64,000 bases of DNA from the NCBI RefSeq assembly GCF_034440735.1, contig NZ_CP140098.1, forward strand, positions 3,391,501 to 3,455,500, given 5' to 3'. Position numbers and translations under genes: made by a program. The stretch is from Deinococcus sp. AB2017081. GTDB lineage: Bacteria; Deinococcota; Deinococci; Deinococcales; Deinococcaceae. The notes under the pieces were generated by a model. It worked only from the letters and a program-made list of their open reading frames with translations, made no database searches and was not told the DNA's origin. This document shows, piece after piece, positions 33,032 to 41,906 of the stretch (the stretch's first letter is position 1; each line of letters starts with the position of its first letter).

Positions 33032-33720
33032 AACAATTGAGCATGACCGACACGCTGACCACGAGGCTGGCTGAATTCGTGAAGACCCAGAACATCGAGG
33101 TCGATCCAGATTTCAGCCTGCATCACAGTGGCGTTCACTCGGTGGTGAATTGCGTCTTCAGCGCTCAGGCCAGGTTCAAGACTGTGGTCGAACCTCTTCT
33201 GAACCGGCTGCATGCCGACCTGCCGGACATTCCGGAACTGACGTTCAGCGAGTTCATCCTGCGGGTCGATGCCGTCGGAAGTGAGCGTTACGCCTCTGAC
33301 GTGCTGAAGAACCGGCAGAAGCTGTCAGGGCGCTTAAAAGTCGAGGTTGCCAGAGACGTCGCGGATTTCTTCGTTCGACACCGCGTCCAGACCACAGCCG
33401 ATTTCCAGTGTCTGGACGATGATGCAGCCGAGACCCTGATGCTCCGTGATCTGGCCCCGGAAGTACGTGGCATCGGCCCGACCCTGGCCCATTACCTGCT
33501 GTGGCTGATGGGGCGCGAGGATCACGTGAAAGTGGACTCGATGCTGATCCGGCTGTTCTCCAGACTGGATGACCACCCGCTCAGGCTCGGGCATGAGGGC
33601 GACCGGCAGCGTGTCACTAGGGCTATTCGGGAGGTCGCAATGCAGCTCGACACCACACCGGCACGGCTGGACAACGCGCTCTGGCAACACGAAAGTCGAG
33701 GCGGGAGTTTGGCCAGTTGA
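33028..33720 (+). CDS. HhH-GPD/endonuclease III-like protein inside thi operon
   Basis: 230 aa from GTG 33028 (GTGA overlap with thiP); ATG 33043 is an alternative. [15 protein letters not shown] (around 152-166) is a helix-hairpin-helix, followed by [11 protein letters not shown] whose Asp sits where HhH-GPD DNA glycosylases place the catalytic Asp. No iron-sulphur cysteine loop is present. Probably a DNA base-excision enzyme or a binding relative. Lower GC than thiP and thiQ. It interrupts thiP and thiQ yet overlaps both, so it is cotranslated with thiamine transport genes. Confidence 0.75.
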   Translation: MKQLSMTDTLTTRLAEFVKTQNIEVDPDFSLHHSGVHSVVNCVFSAQARFKTVVEPLLNRLHADLPDIPELTFSEFILRVDAVGSERYASDVLKNRQKLSGRLKVEVARDVADFFVRHRVQTTADFQCLDDDAAETLMLRDLAPEVRGIGPTLAHYLLWLMGREDHVKVDSMLIRLFSRLDDHPLRLGHEGDRQRVTRAIREVAMQLDTTPARLDNALWQHESRGGSLAS

Positions 33721-34694
33721 CTGCACTAGATCTTCATCACCTCCACAAATCCTTCGGCACCGTTCAGGCCGTGCAGGAGGTGTCGCTCTCGGTCGCGGCT
33801 GGCGAGACGCTGACATTGCTGGGGCCGTCGGGCTGCGGGAAGAGCACGGTGCTGCGCTGCGTGGCAGGCCTGGAGCGGCCAGATTCGGGTCGGGTGGAGG
33901 TCGCCGGGCGGGACGTGACGGCCCTACCGCCGGAGGCGCGGCACGTGGGGCTGGTCTTTCAGGACTACGCCCTGTTTCCGCACCTGAGCGTGCTGGGCAA
34001 CGTGGCCTACGGTCCCCGGATGCGCGGCGCGGCGCGGACGACCGCCGAGGCGCAGGCCCGCGAGGTGCTGGCCCTGGTCGGCCTGGAGGCGCTGGCCTCG
34101 CGCCGCGTGACGCAGCTGTCCGGCGGGCAGCAGCAGCGCGTGGCCCTGGCCCGCGCCCTGGCGACCGGGGCGGGGCTGCTCCTGCTGGACGAGCCGCTGT
34201 CGAATCTGGACGAACAGCGGCGCGAGGAACTGCGCTCGGAGCTGCGGGCCCTGTTCGCGCGGGTCGGGGCGGGCGTGCTGCTGGTCACGCACGACCAGCG
34301 CGAGGCACTGGCCCTGAGTGACCGGGTGGCGGTCATGCGGTCAGGCCGCGTGGTGCAGCAGGGCGCGGCGCCACAGGTGTTCGACCGGCCCGCGACCGCG
34401 TGGGTGGCGGCTTTCCTGGGCTGGGAGAACCTCCTTCCGGGCGGGCCGGGGCGGGTGCGACTGGTACCCGAGACGGCCGTGCGGCTGGGCACGGGCGACG
34501 CGTTCCCGGTCACCCGGCGCCAGCGCACCGACACCGGCCTGACCGTGACCGTGGCTCATCCCCACGGCCCGCTGACCCTCCACCTGAGTGCGCGGGAGGC
34601 GGCGGCGCTGGACGGCGACGCGCTGCGCGTGGACGTGGACGCCTCGCGCGTGCTGGACGTGCCGGACGACCGGGTGGACGGAGCGGCGCCGTGA
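33717..34694 (+). CDS. thiQ: Thiamine ABC transporter ATP-binding protein
   Basis: 325 aa with a TTG start in a TTGA overlap with the preceding gene. Walker A GPSGCGKST near 36, signature LSGGQQQR near 134, Walker B LLLLDEPLSNLDE near 154, then the switch histidine in LLVTHDQREAL. A C-terminal TOBE-like domain (after about 235) is present. Energises thiamine import with ThiB and ThiP. The stop overlaps thiN (GTGA). Confidence 0.92.
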   Translation: MTALDLHHLHKSFGTVQAVQEVSLSVAAGETLTLLGPSGCGKSTVLRCVAGLERPDSGRVEVAGRDVTALPPEARHVGLVFQDYALFPHLSVLGNVAYGPRMRGAARTTAEAQAREVLALVGLEALASRRVTQLSGGQQQRVALARALATGAGLLLLDEPLSNLDEQRREELRSELRALFARVGAGVLLVTHDQREALALSDRVAVMRSGRVVQQGAAPQVFDRPATAWVAAFLGWENLLPGGPGRVRLVPETAVRLGTGDAFPVTRRQRTDTGLTVTVAHPHGPLTLHLSAREAAALDGDALRVDVDASRVLDVPDDRVDGAAP

Positions 34695-35326
34695 CCGCGT
34701 GGATTCTGGTCGGAGGACGGCTGGTGTGCACGGCCGCGCTGCTGGCCCTGCCGCGCCCGGATCTGGTCGTCGCGGCCGACGGCGGGGCCCGCCACGCCGA
34801 CGTGCTGGGCGTGCGCGTGGACGCCTGGGTCGGGGACTTCGATTCTTCAGACGGTGTGGAGCTGGACGCGCCGCGCGAGGTGCATCCGGCCGCCAAGGAC
34901 GAGACCGACGCGGAACTGGCGGTTCGGGACGCCCTGGCACGGGGCGCACGCGAGCTGGTCTTCGTGGGGGCCTTCGGCGGGCGCTTCGACCACACGGCCG
35001 CGCTCCTGCTGGGCGGCGTGCGGCTGGCGCGGGAACACGGCCTGGGCGTCACCCTGACCAGCGGCGACGAGTGGGCCTGGCCCCTGCTGCCCGGCGCAGG
35101 CCTGCGCGTGGACGTGCCCGCCGGCGTGACCCTGAGTGTGGTCGCGTGCTCCGACCTGCGCGGCCTGACCCTGTCGGGCGTGCGCTGGCCGCTGGACAGG
35201 GCCGATGTGCCGCTCGGCAGCGGCTGGACGGTCAGCAACGAGGCGCAGGGCGGCCCCGTCACGGCGACACTTCAGGAGGGCTGGGCGCTGGTTACGGCGC
35301 TGTACGGCGGAATTCCGTCGGCATAA
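34691..35326 (+). CDS. thiN: Thiamine pyrophosphokinase
   Basis: 211 aa from GTG 34691. Transfers pyrophosphate from ATP to imported thiamine to make TPP, the riboswitch ligand. Signatures: AADGGARHADVLGVRVDAWVGDFDSS (in order), KDETDAELAV with the metal-binding acidic residues, and GGRFDHTAAL. Its place last in the uptake operon closes the loop: import, activation, and feedback through the riboswitch. A hairpin follows. Confidence 0.94.
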   Translation: MTAWILVGGRLVCTAALLALPRPDLVVAADGGARHADVLGVRVDAWVGDFDSSDGVELDAPREVHPAAKDETDAELAVRDALARGARELVFVGAFGGRFDHTAALLLGGVRLAREHGLGVTLTSGDEWAWPLLPGAGLRVDVPAGVTLSVVACSDLRGLTLSGVRWPLDRADVPLGSGWTVSNEAQGGPVTATLQEGWALVTALYGGIPSA

Positions 35327-35331
35327 CCGGA

Positions 35332-35363
35332 CAGGCGAGGCGGAGTCTCCCCCACCTCGCCTG
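35332..35363. terminator. Hairpin between convergent thiN and lipoprotein hydrolase genes
   Basis: CAGGCGAGG pairs perfectly with CCTCGCCTG across a 14-base loop. No long T run on either side. Confidence 0.5.
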
Positions 35364-35375
35364 CACGCGGCTGGA

Positions 35376-36773
35376 CTACATCGAACCAGCTGGGGCTGGA
35401 GCTGCACCGGGGCACGGAGCCACGCCGGCGCGGGTGCCGCGTGTGTACGCGCAGCCGTAGTTGGGGTCGGCGATCACGGCAGGTGTGGTCACGTCGTCGC
35501 CTGCTGGCTTCTGACCTGTGGTCTGCCACGTCATCAGGGCGCCAAAGCCCTCGACGAGTTCGGCCGCCGTGAACTCGCAGTGCCCGGCCGCGCGGATCGA
35601 GCGCTGCACCAGCAGATCGCCGTGGCCCTGAGCGTTCACGTGCTGGCGGTACAGCTGCTGGTGGCGGAAGGGCACGTAGAAATCCCCGGTGGTGTGCATG
35701 GTCAGCACCGGCACGCTGATCTGCCCCTGCACGCGCGGCAGCCAGCGCACGCCGTCCCAGCGCGGCGGGTTGGGCTCGTTCGCGGCGGCGGTGCGGGGCA
35801 GCGCGGCGTTGAAGGCCGTCTCGTCGGCCGTGGGATCGCCGGTCGTCCAGCGGTACGTCACGCCCTGGTTGCTGTACAGGTTGCGCGGCAGGATGCCGGT
35901 CAGGGTGCCGTCCGAACCGCCGGTGCTCAGCACGGCCTGCTGGTAGCCGCCCAGGCGGAAGCCCAGGGTGAACACGGGCCGCTCACCGCCGGTCAGGGAT
36001 CTGGCCAGGTCGCGCAGTTTCGCGCCCGCTCCGTCGTTCTCCTGCCACACCGGGCCACTGAAGCTGGTGAACAGCTTGCCCAGGGTCTCGGGCAGGCGCT
36101 TCTGGAAGGTCGTGTCGGGATACGCGCCGGAGCTGGTGCCCGCAAGCTGTGCGGCGGCGGCGGTGTAGTCGCCCAGCCACTGGAACTCGTAGTCCTGATC
36201 CATCACGCCGCACATGGGCATGGCGGCGGCGTAGGTCACGCGGTTGCGGGCGGTCTGCATGGTCTCGGCCTCCACGGCCGCGCCGGCCACGTGTCCGCCC
36301 ATGGAAAAGCCCACGATCACGTACTTACCAGGAGTCGCCTTGCCGGTCAGCCGGGGAAAGGCCAGGGCCAGGGCGTTGGTGTCCTCGACCCCCGCCCGCA
36401 CGTCGTAGTAGTTGCTGCTGTACGAGCTGGCGGCCCACGCATAGCCCTGCGACAGCCAGTACTCGCGCAGGGCCGGCACCTGTACCTTCACGTCCGCGCC
36501 GGTGCCGGCGTAGCCGTGGGTGTACATGACCAGCGTGCCGTTCCAGCGATCCGGCACCTCGATGGCATACGCGGCCTGCCCCTGGATGCCCGGCATGACG
36601 CCCTGGGTCAGGGTCGCGCCCGGCGTGGCGGTCAGCGTGGGCGGCACGGCCCGGAAGGTGCGGGTGTCCTGCACGCGCGTGTCGCTGGAGTACAGCAGCG
36701 GCGCGCAGCCGGACAGGGTCAGCGAGCCGAGCAGCAGCGTGCTCAGGGTGATGGAGCGGGATCGTACGGTCAT
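35376..36773 (-). CDS. Lipoprotein alpha/beta hydrolase
   Basis: 465 aa from ATG 36773 (GGAGG at spacing 5). Type II signal with lipobox LTLSGC, so anchored to a membrane. Alpha/beta hydrolase triad candidates: Ser in VGFSMGGH, Asp in HTTGDFYVP and His in AAGHCEF. Extracytoplasmic esterase, lipase or oligomer hydrolase; substrate unknown. The open frame continuing to 37340 is a shadow of the divergent gene. Confidence 0.85.
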   Translation of the reverse strand: MTVRSRSITLSTLLLGSLTLSGCAPLLYSSDTRVQDTRTFRAVPPTLTATPGATLTQGVMPGIQGQAAYAIEVPDRWNGTLVMYTHGYAGTGADVKVQVPALREYWLSQGYAWAASSYSSNYYDVRAGVEDTNALALAFPRLTGKATPGKYVIVGFSMGGHVAGAAVEAETMQTARNRVTYAAAMPMCGVMDQDYEFQWLGDYTAAAAQLAGTSSGAYPDTTFQKRLPETLGKLFTSFSGPVWQENDGAGAKLRDLARSLTGGERPVFTLGFRLGGYQQAVLSTGGSDGTLTGILPRNLYSNQGVTYRWTTGDPTADETAFNAALPRTAAANEPNPPRWDGVRWLPRVQGQISVPVLTMHTTGDFYVPFRHQQLYRQHVNAQGHGDLLVQRSIRAAGHCEFTAAELVEGFGALMTWQTTGQKPAGDDVTTPAVIADPNYGCAYTRGTRAGVAPCPGAAPAPAGSM

Positions 36774-36903
36774 CGGGCCTCCGGGGCGTCCCACGGCGGG
36801 GCGCGGCTTGAATTGTGCAGACGAGTCGTATGAAGCACCGTCCGGACACCGCCTGTCAACCGGGCCGGGAACCCGGCGGCCCCTGCGGGCGTACAGGACT
36901 GGG

Positions 36904-37557
36904 ATGACACAGAGACGTGGAGTGGGATGTGGCTGCCTGGGATGCGGCGGATCGCTGCTGGTGCTGGTGGTGCTGGCCGCCGTGGCGTGGTTCGCGGTGA
37001 TCCGGCCGGCGCAGCAGTTCCTGGCAGGCTGGACCGTGCCCCAGACGCAGACGACCGGAACGCAGACCCCGGGAGCACAGAACGGGACGACCACCCCGGC
37101 CCCGACCGGGAATGCGGCGGCCCCCCTGACCCAGGCGGACGTGCAGAAGTTCGTGCGCGTGCGCCGTGATGTCCGCACGGCCCTGGGCAGCTCATTCACC
37201 GGGGCGCAGCAGGTCTTCACCGAGATCCAGGCCGGGCAGACGCCCAACATCGTGCAGGTGCTGAACGTCCTGCGCGAGGTGGGCGGCAGCATCGGCGCGG
37301 CCCGCACGGCGCAGTCGGCCGCCCTGGCCCGCGAGGGCATGAGCGCCGAGCGCTACGCGGCCGTCCGCAGCGGCGTGAACCGGGGCCTGGGCCTGCCGGA
37401 CATCGACTTTGCCCAGGCGGCGGCCGCCCTGCAACGCGGCCAGGCGCCGGATCTGAACGGCACCGTCCAGACCGCCACGGCGCAGGAGAAGGCCCTGGTC
37501 GCCCCGTTCCGCCAGGAACTCACGGCCACGGCCGCAGCGGGTCTGCTGGGTCTGTAG
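36904..37557 (+). CDS. Membrane-anchored uncharacterised protein
   Basis: 217 aa. Short cytoplasmic N-terminus with cysteines (GCGCLGCGGS), one transmembrane helix (residues about 16-34), a Thr/Pro/Gln-rich linker (43-70) and a helical external domain. No family recognised. Starts at ATG 36904; GTACAGG upstream may hold a -10 box for a leaderless transcript. A 12-pair hairpin follows the stop. Confidence 0.75.
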   Translation: MTQRRGVGCGCLGCGGSLLVLVVLAAVAWFAVIRPAQQFLAGWTVPQTQTTGTQTPGAQNGTTTPAPTGNAAAPLTQADVQKFVRVRRDVRTALGSSFTGAQQVFTEIQAGQTPNIVQVLNVLREVGGSIGAARTAQSAALAREGMSAERYAAVRSGVNRGLGLPDIDFAQAAAALQRGQAPDLNGTVQTATAQEKALVAPFRQELTATAAAGLLGL

Positions 37558-37572
37558 CCGCACCGTAAAGAA

Positions 37573-37605
37573 GCGCGGGCTGCCTTCCACCGGGGCAGCC
37601 CGCGC
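37573..37605 (+). terminator. 12-pair hairpin after the membrane-anchored protein gene
   Basis: GCGCGGGCTGCC pairs perfectly with GGCAGCCCGCGC, nine-base loop, at 37573-37605; no T tract. The hemL -10 box starts at its edge. Confidence 0.55.
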
Positions 37606-37611
37606 TAACGT
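37606..37611 (+). promoter_or_regulatory. -10 box of hemL (leaderless)
   Basis: TAACGT six bases before the hemL ATG, directly after the hairpin. Confidence 0.5.
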
Positions 37612-37617
37612 GATGGC

Positions 37618-38985
37618 ATGACCCGTGACGCGACCCTGCCTCCAGCATCGTCTTCCGCCGGGCCGTCCAGCACGGCGCAGTCGCAGGCCCTGTTCGCACG
37701 GGCGCAGGCGGTCACGCCGGGCGGCGTGAACAGCCCGGTGCGGGCCTTCAAGTCGGTGGGCGGGGTGCCGCGCTTCATCGCCTCGGCCCACGGCGCGTAC
37801 CTCACGGACGCCGACGGCACGCGCTATATCGACTACATCGGGTCGTGGGGCCCGATGATCCTGGGTCACGACCATCCGGCGGTGCGTGAGGCCATCGGCA
37901 CCGCCCTGAACGGCGGCACGAGCTTCGGCGCCCCCTCGGCGCGCGAGGTGGAACTGGCCGAACTGGTGACGCGCCTGACCGGCACGGACAAGGTGCGCTT
38001 CACGTCCAGCGGCACCGAGGCGACCATGAGCGCCCTGCGGCTGGCACGGGGCTTCACGGGCCGCAAGTTCATCGTGAAGTTCCGGGGCAACTACCACGGC
38101 CACGCCGACGGCCTGCTGGTCGAGGCCGGCAGCGGCCTGATGACCAACGCCGACGGCCCCCTGGGCGCGGCGGCCCCCAGCAGCGCGGGCGTGCCCCAGG
38201 AGTACGCGGGCCTGACGCTGGTGACCGAGTACAACGACCCGGCGGCGCTGGACGCCCTGATCGCGGCGCGCGGGCACGAGATCGCGGCCGTGATCTTCGA
38301 GCCGGTGGTCGGGAATGCCGGAGTGCTGATCCCCACGCCAAACTTCCTGGCGGCGCTGCACCGCGTGAAGGCCTCGGGTGCCCTGCTGATTGCCGACGAG
38401 GTCATGACCGGCTTCCGCCTGAGCCTCAACGGCGCAACGGGCCTGCTGGGCCTGGAGCCGGATCTGAGCTGCTGGGGCAAGATCATCGGCGGGGGCCTGC
38501 CGGTCGGGGCCTATGGCGGCCGGGCCGAGATCATGGAGTTCGTGTCGCCGCAGGGGCCGGTGTACCAGGCGGGCACCCTGAGCGGCAATCCGCTGGCGAT
38601 GGCGGCGGGCCTGGCCACCCTGAGCGCGCTGGAGGCCGACCCGGACATCTATGCGCGGCTCGACGTCTACACGGCCCGGCTCGCGGCGGGGCTGAAGGAC
38701 GCCGCGGCTGCGGCGGGTGTCGCGATCAGCGTGAACCACATCGGCTCGATGCTCACGGCGTTCCACCAGGACGCGCCGCACGGCTCGGTGAGCACGTACA
38801 CGCAGGCGGCGGGCAGCGACACGGCGGGCTTTGCGGCGTGGTTCCAGGGCATGCTCGCGCGCGGCATCTACTGGGCGCCGTCCCAGTTCGAGAGCATCTT
38901 CGTCAGCGCCGCGCACACCGACACGGAACTGGCAGCCACGCTCGACGCCGCGCACGCGGCCTATGCCGCCGGGCAGGCGCCGTGA
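37618..38985 (+). CDS. hemL: Glutamate-1-semialdehyde 2,1-aminomutase
   Basis: 455 aa PLP enzyme that converts glutamate-1-semialdehyde to 5-aminolevulinate for haem and cobalamin. Blocks: PGGVNSPVRAFKSVGG at the start, TSSGTEATMSALRLARG binding PLP, FRGNYHGHAD, DEVMTGFR with the PLP-ring Asp, and the Schiff-base lysine in CWGKIIGGGLPVGAYGG. Length is typical with a slightly long N-terminus. Stop overlaps the next gene by four bases. Confidence 0.96.
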   Translation: MTRDATLPPASSSAGPSSTAQSQALFARAQAVTPGGVNSPVRAFKSVGGVPRFIASAHGAYLTDADGTRYIDYIGSWGPMILGHDHPAVREAIGTALNGGTSFGAPSAREVELAELVTRLTGTDKVRFTSSGTEATMSALRLARGFTGRKFIVKFRGNYHGHADGLLVEAGSGLMTNADGPLGAAAPSSAGVPQEYAGLTLVTEYNDPAALDALIAARGHEIAAVIFEPVVGNAGVLIPTPNFLAALHRVKASGALLIADEVMTGFRLSLNGATGLLGLEPDLSCWGKIIGGGLPVGAYGGRAEIMEFVSPQGPVYQAGTLSGNPLAMAAGLATLSALEADPDIYARLDVYTARLAAGLKDAAAAAGVAISVNHIGSMLTAFHQDAPHGSVSTYTQAAGSDTAGFAAWFQGMLARGIYWAPSQFESIFVSAAHTDTELAATLDAAHAAYAAGQAP

Positions 38986-39401
38986 CCAGCAGCGCCGATC
39001 TGGCCCGCATCCTGAAGGGCGCGAAGGTCGTGGCCGTCCTGGGCTTCCACCCGGACACCATGAAGCCGGCCCACTTCGTCCCCGAGTACCTGCAGCGCCA
39101 GGGCTACACGGTGATCCCCGTGAATCCCGCCCTGGCGGCGCGGGGCGAGTCGTACTTCGGGCAGCGGGCCATGCAGTCCCTGACCGAGATCAGCGTGCCG
39201 GTCGATATCGTCGAGGTGTTCCGTCGCAGCGACAAGGTGCGCGGGCACCTGGACGAGATCCTGGCCATGCAGCCGCTGCCCGGGGTCGTGTGGCTCCAGC
39301 AGGGCATCCGCGACGACCGCGTGGCGCAGGAGCTGGAGGCCCACGGGATCGAGGTCGTGCAGGACCGCTGCATGCTCACGGATCACCGGGCGCTGATGTG
39401 A
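38982..39401 (+). CDS. CoA-binding domain protein
   Basis: 139 aa, GTG in a GTGA overlap with hemL. VVAVLGFHPDTMKPAHFVPEYLQRQGYTVIPVNP is the Rossmann nucleotide/CoA-binding domain of the YccU type, followed by VDIVEVFRRSD and GVVWLQQGIRDDRVAQ. Binds CoA or a similar ligand; reaction unknown. Cotranslated with hemL, which links it loosely to tetrapyrrole metabolism. Confidence 0.88.
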   Translation: MTSSADLARILKGAKVVAVLGFHPDTMKPAHFVPEYLQRQGYTVIPVNPALAARGESYFGQRAMQSLTEISVPVDIVEVFRRSDKVRGHLDEILAMQPLPGVVWLQQGIRDDRVAQELEAHGIEVVQDRCMLTDHRALM

Positions 39402-39411
39402 CCGGGGCCGC

Positions 39412-39417
39412 TACACT
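39412..39417 (+). promoter_or_regulatory. -10 box (leaderless)
   Basis: TACACT six bases before the ATG at 39424. Confidence 0.5.
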
Positions 39418-39423
39418 GCGCCC

Positions 39424-39852
39424 ATGAACGTCGCCGATCCGCTGGGAGTGCCGGGAGCGCCACAGGAAACGCTGAACGCCATCATGGCCCGCGTGCAGGG
39501 GTCGGAACTGACCGGTGGCAAGCTGATCCTGGTGACGGATCGGCAGGGCGAACGGACACGGGCCGGATACGCCGCGCTGCTGGTGACCGGGCAGGGTGCC
39601 GGAGCGTCGGCGGTGGTCACGGCGACCGCCTTCGGGCCGCGTTTCGGCGCAGCGGGGGCCCAGGCCCTGTCGGAACTCGTGCGCTGGGCACAGGGCCAGG
39701 AGCTGCCGGTGCGCGAGACCGTACTCAGCGCCTCGGACTTCACGCGCATTCTGGCCGAACCGGATGCGGTCGAGGTCGGGCAGCTGGTGGCCTCCAGCAA
39801 CCCCAGCGATCCCGGCATCTACACGCTGCGCCCGGTGCCTGCCGAACGCTGA
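39424..39852 (+). CDS. Uncharacterised 142-aa protein
   Basis: Cytoplasmic, no transmembrane helix. GKLILVTDRQGERTRAGYAALLVTG and AFGPRFGAAGAQALSELVRWAQG suggest an alternating alpha/beta domain. No family recognised. Starts leaderless after TACACT. Followed by a hairpin shared with the convergent glutaredoxin gene. Confidence 0.7.
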   Translation: MNVADPLGVPGAPQETLNAIMARVQGSELTGGKLILVTDRQGERTRAGYAALLVTGQGAGASAVVTATAFGPRFGAAGAQALSELVRWAQGQELPVRETVLSASDFTRILAEPDAVEVGQLVASSNPSDPGIYTLRPVPAER

Positions 39853-39862
39853 CCACACGAGG

Positions 39863-39892
39863 ACGGGCCGCCCCCCGACGGAGGCGGCCCGT
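39863..39892. terminator. Hairpin between convergent genes
   Basis: ACGGGCCGCC pairs perfectly with GGCGGCCCGT across a 10-base loop, followed by ATTCGTTCT on the plus strand. Confidence 0.6.
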
Positions 39893-39905
39893 ATTCGTTC
39901 TGCGC

Positions 39906-40151
<246 letters not shown>

Positions 40152-40262
40152 GGTCGTCCTCCCGGAGCGCTGCTCCATGCCCGTCAGTTTACTTTATAAA
40201 GCATGGAAGACGGGAAGACGGCCCACCATTCACGGTGGGCCGCCCGGCCTTCTGGGGTATGT

Positions 40263-40871
<609 letters not shown>

Positions 40872-41128
40872 GTTCATCACCTCCGCGCGCCGGGTCTCAC
40901 GCTGGAGCTCCGGCGGCTGTACCACGCCGTGGCGGGTAGACTTCAGTTTACCACGCGCGGGCGGCGGCCTGACCGTCACCGATCCTGCACGCTTCTCAGA
41001 ACAGCGGGGATCGGCGCCCGTCCCAGCGGGGGCGCGCGTGCCCCGAAGGGCAGCCCGACGTCTGCCCGAAACACGCTGTCGAGCACGTCCGGACGCGTCT
41101 TGCCCCCCACTGTGCTAGACACTTATCC

Positions 41129-41157
41129 TTGACGTACCACATACACGAACCTACCAT
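41129..41157 (+). promoter_or_regulatory. Promoter of the NrtR-like gene
   Basis: TTGACG (41129-41134), 17-base spacer, TACCAT (41152-41157), then six bases to the ATG. Good sigma-70 type promoter, leaderless transcript. Confidence 0.7.
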
Positions 41158-41163
41158 CCGGTC

Positions 41164-41841
41164 ATGACCCGGCTGACCCTTCCCCCGCAGGCCACCCAGG
41201 TCGGTCTGGCGGTGGACGTGGCCGCCTTCGCCATGCACGGCGGCGAACTGCGCGTCCTGCTGGTACAGCGCGGCGCCCTGCCCCACGCGCGGGACTGGGC
41301 CCTGCCCGGCGGCTTCGTCTACCCGGGCGAGGAACTCCACGAGGCCGCCCTGCGTGAACTGCGCACCGAGACCACCGTGCAGCTCGAACCTCGCCATCTG
41401 GAGCAGTTCTATACCTTCGGCGAGGTAAACCGCGATCCACGCGGCCGCATCGTGTCGGTGGCGCATCTGGCGGTGCTGCCGCACGGCACGGTGCACGTCA
41501 CGGCGGGCGGGCACACGCTGGGGGCCGAGTGGCTCAGCGCCCACCAGCCGCCCGCCCTGGCCTTCGACCACCACGCGATCCTGGACAAGGCGATCGGGCG
41601 GCTGCAACTGCGGCTGGAGTACGGGAACCTCGCCATGGAATTCCTGCCCGACACCTTCACCCTGCCCGAACTCCAGGGCGTGTACGAGGCCGTGCTGAAC
41701 CGCCGACTGGACAAGCGCAACTTCCGCAAGAGATTGCTGTCGCAGGGCATCCTGACGCCCAGCGGCGAGCGCCGCACCGGCGTGGGCCGCCCCGCCCAGC
41801 TGTACCGGCGGGCCAAACACGCCCGGATCGCGGCGCTGTAG
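41164..41841 (+). CDS. Nudix-domain transcriptional regulator, NrtR-like
   Basis: 225 aa. N-terminal Nudix-type domain (residues about 10-140: VLLVQRG...WALPGGFVYPGEELHEAALRELRTETTV), with the box altered (TETTVQ instead of EExGU), as in NrtR proteins that bind ADP-ribose or a similar ligand rather than cleave it. C-terminal winged helix (about 150-220) ends GRPAQLYRR. NrtR represses NAD or pentose genes; no such gene is adjacent, so the target is elsewhere. No obvious operator palindrome at its own promoter. Confidence 0.87.
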   Translation: MTRLTLPPQATQVGLAVDVAAFAMHGGELRVLLVQRGALPHARDWALPGGFVYPGEELHEAALRELRTETTVQLEPRHLEQFYTFGEVNRDPRGRIVSVAHLAVLPHGTVHVTAGGHTLGAEWLSAHQPPALAFDHHAILDKAIGRLQLRLEYGNLAMEFLPDTFTLPELQGVYEAVLNRRLDKRNFRKRLLSQGILTPSGERRTGVGRPAQLYRRAKHARIAAL

Positions 41842-41890
41842 AGCAGACACCGGCGAACACATCGTCCTGTTCGCTTTGCCGGTGCCTGCT
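41842..41890. terminator. Bidirectional hairpin after the NrtR-like gene
   Basis: AGCAG-A-CACCGGC pairs with GCCGGTG-C-CTGCT, with an inner GAACA/TGTTC stem. Separates convergent genes. Confidence 0.6.
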
Positions 41891-41906
41891 GTTGATCGAT
41901 CGCCAC

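Noticed and set aside
35205..36833. 542-codon plus frame opposite the lipoprotein hydrolase
   Set aside because: Shadow; lacks a domain while the other strand shows lipobox and GxSxG.
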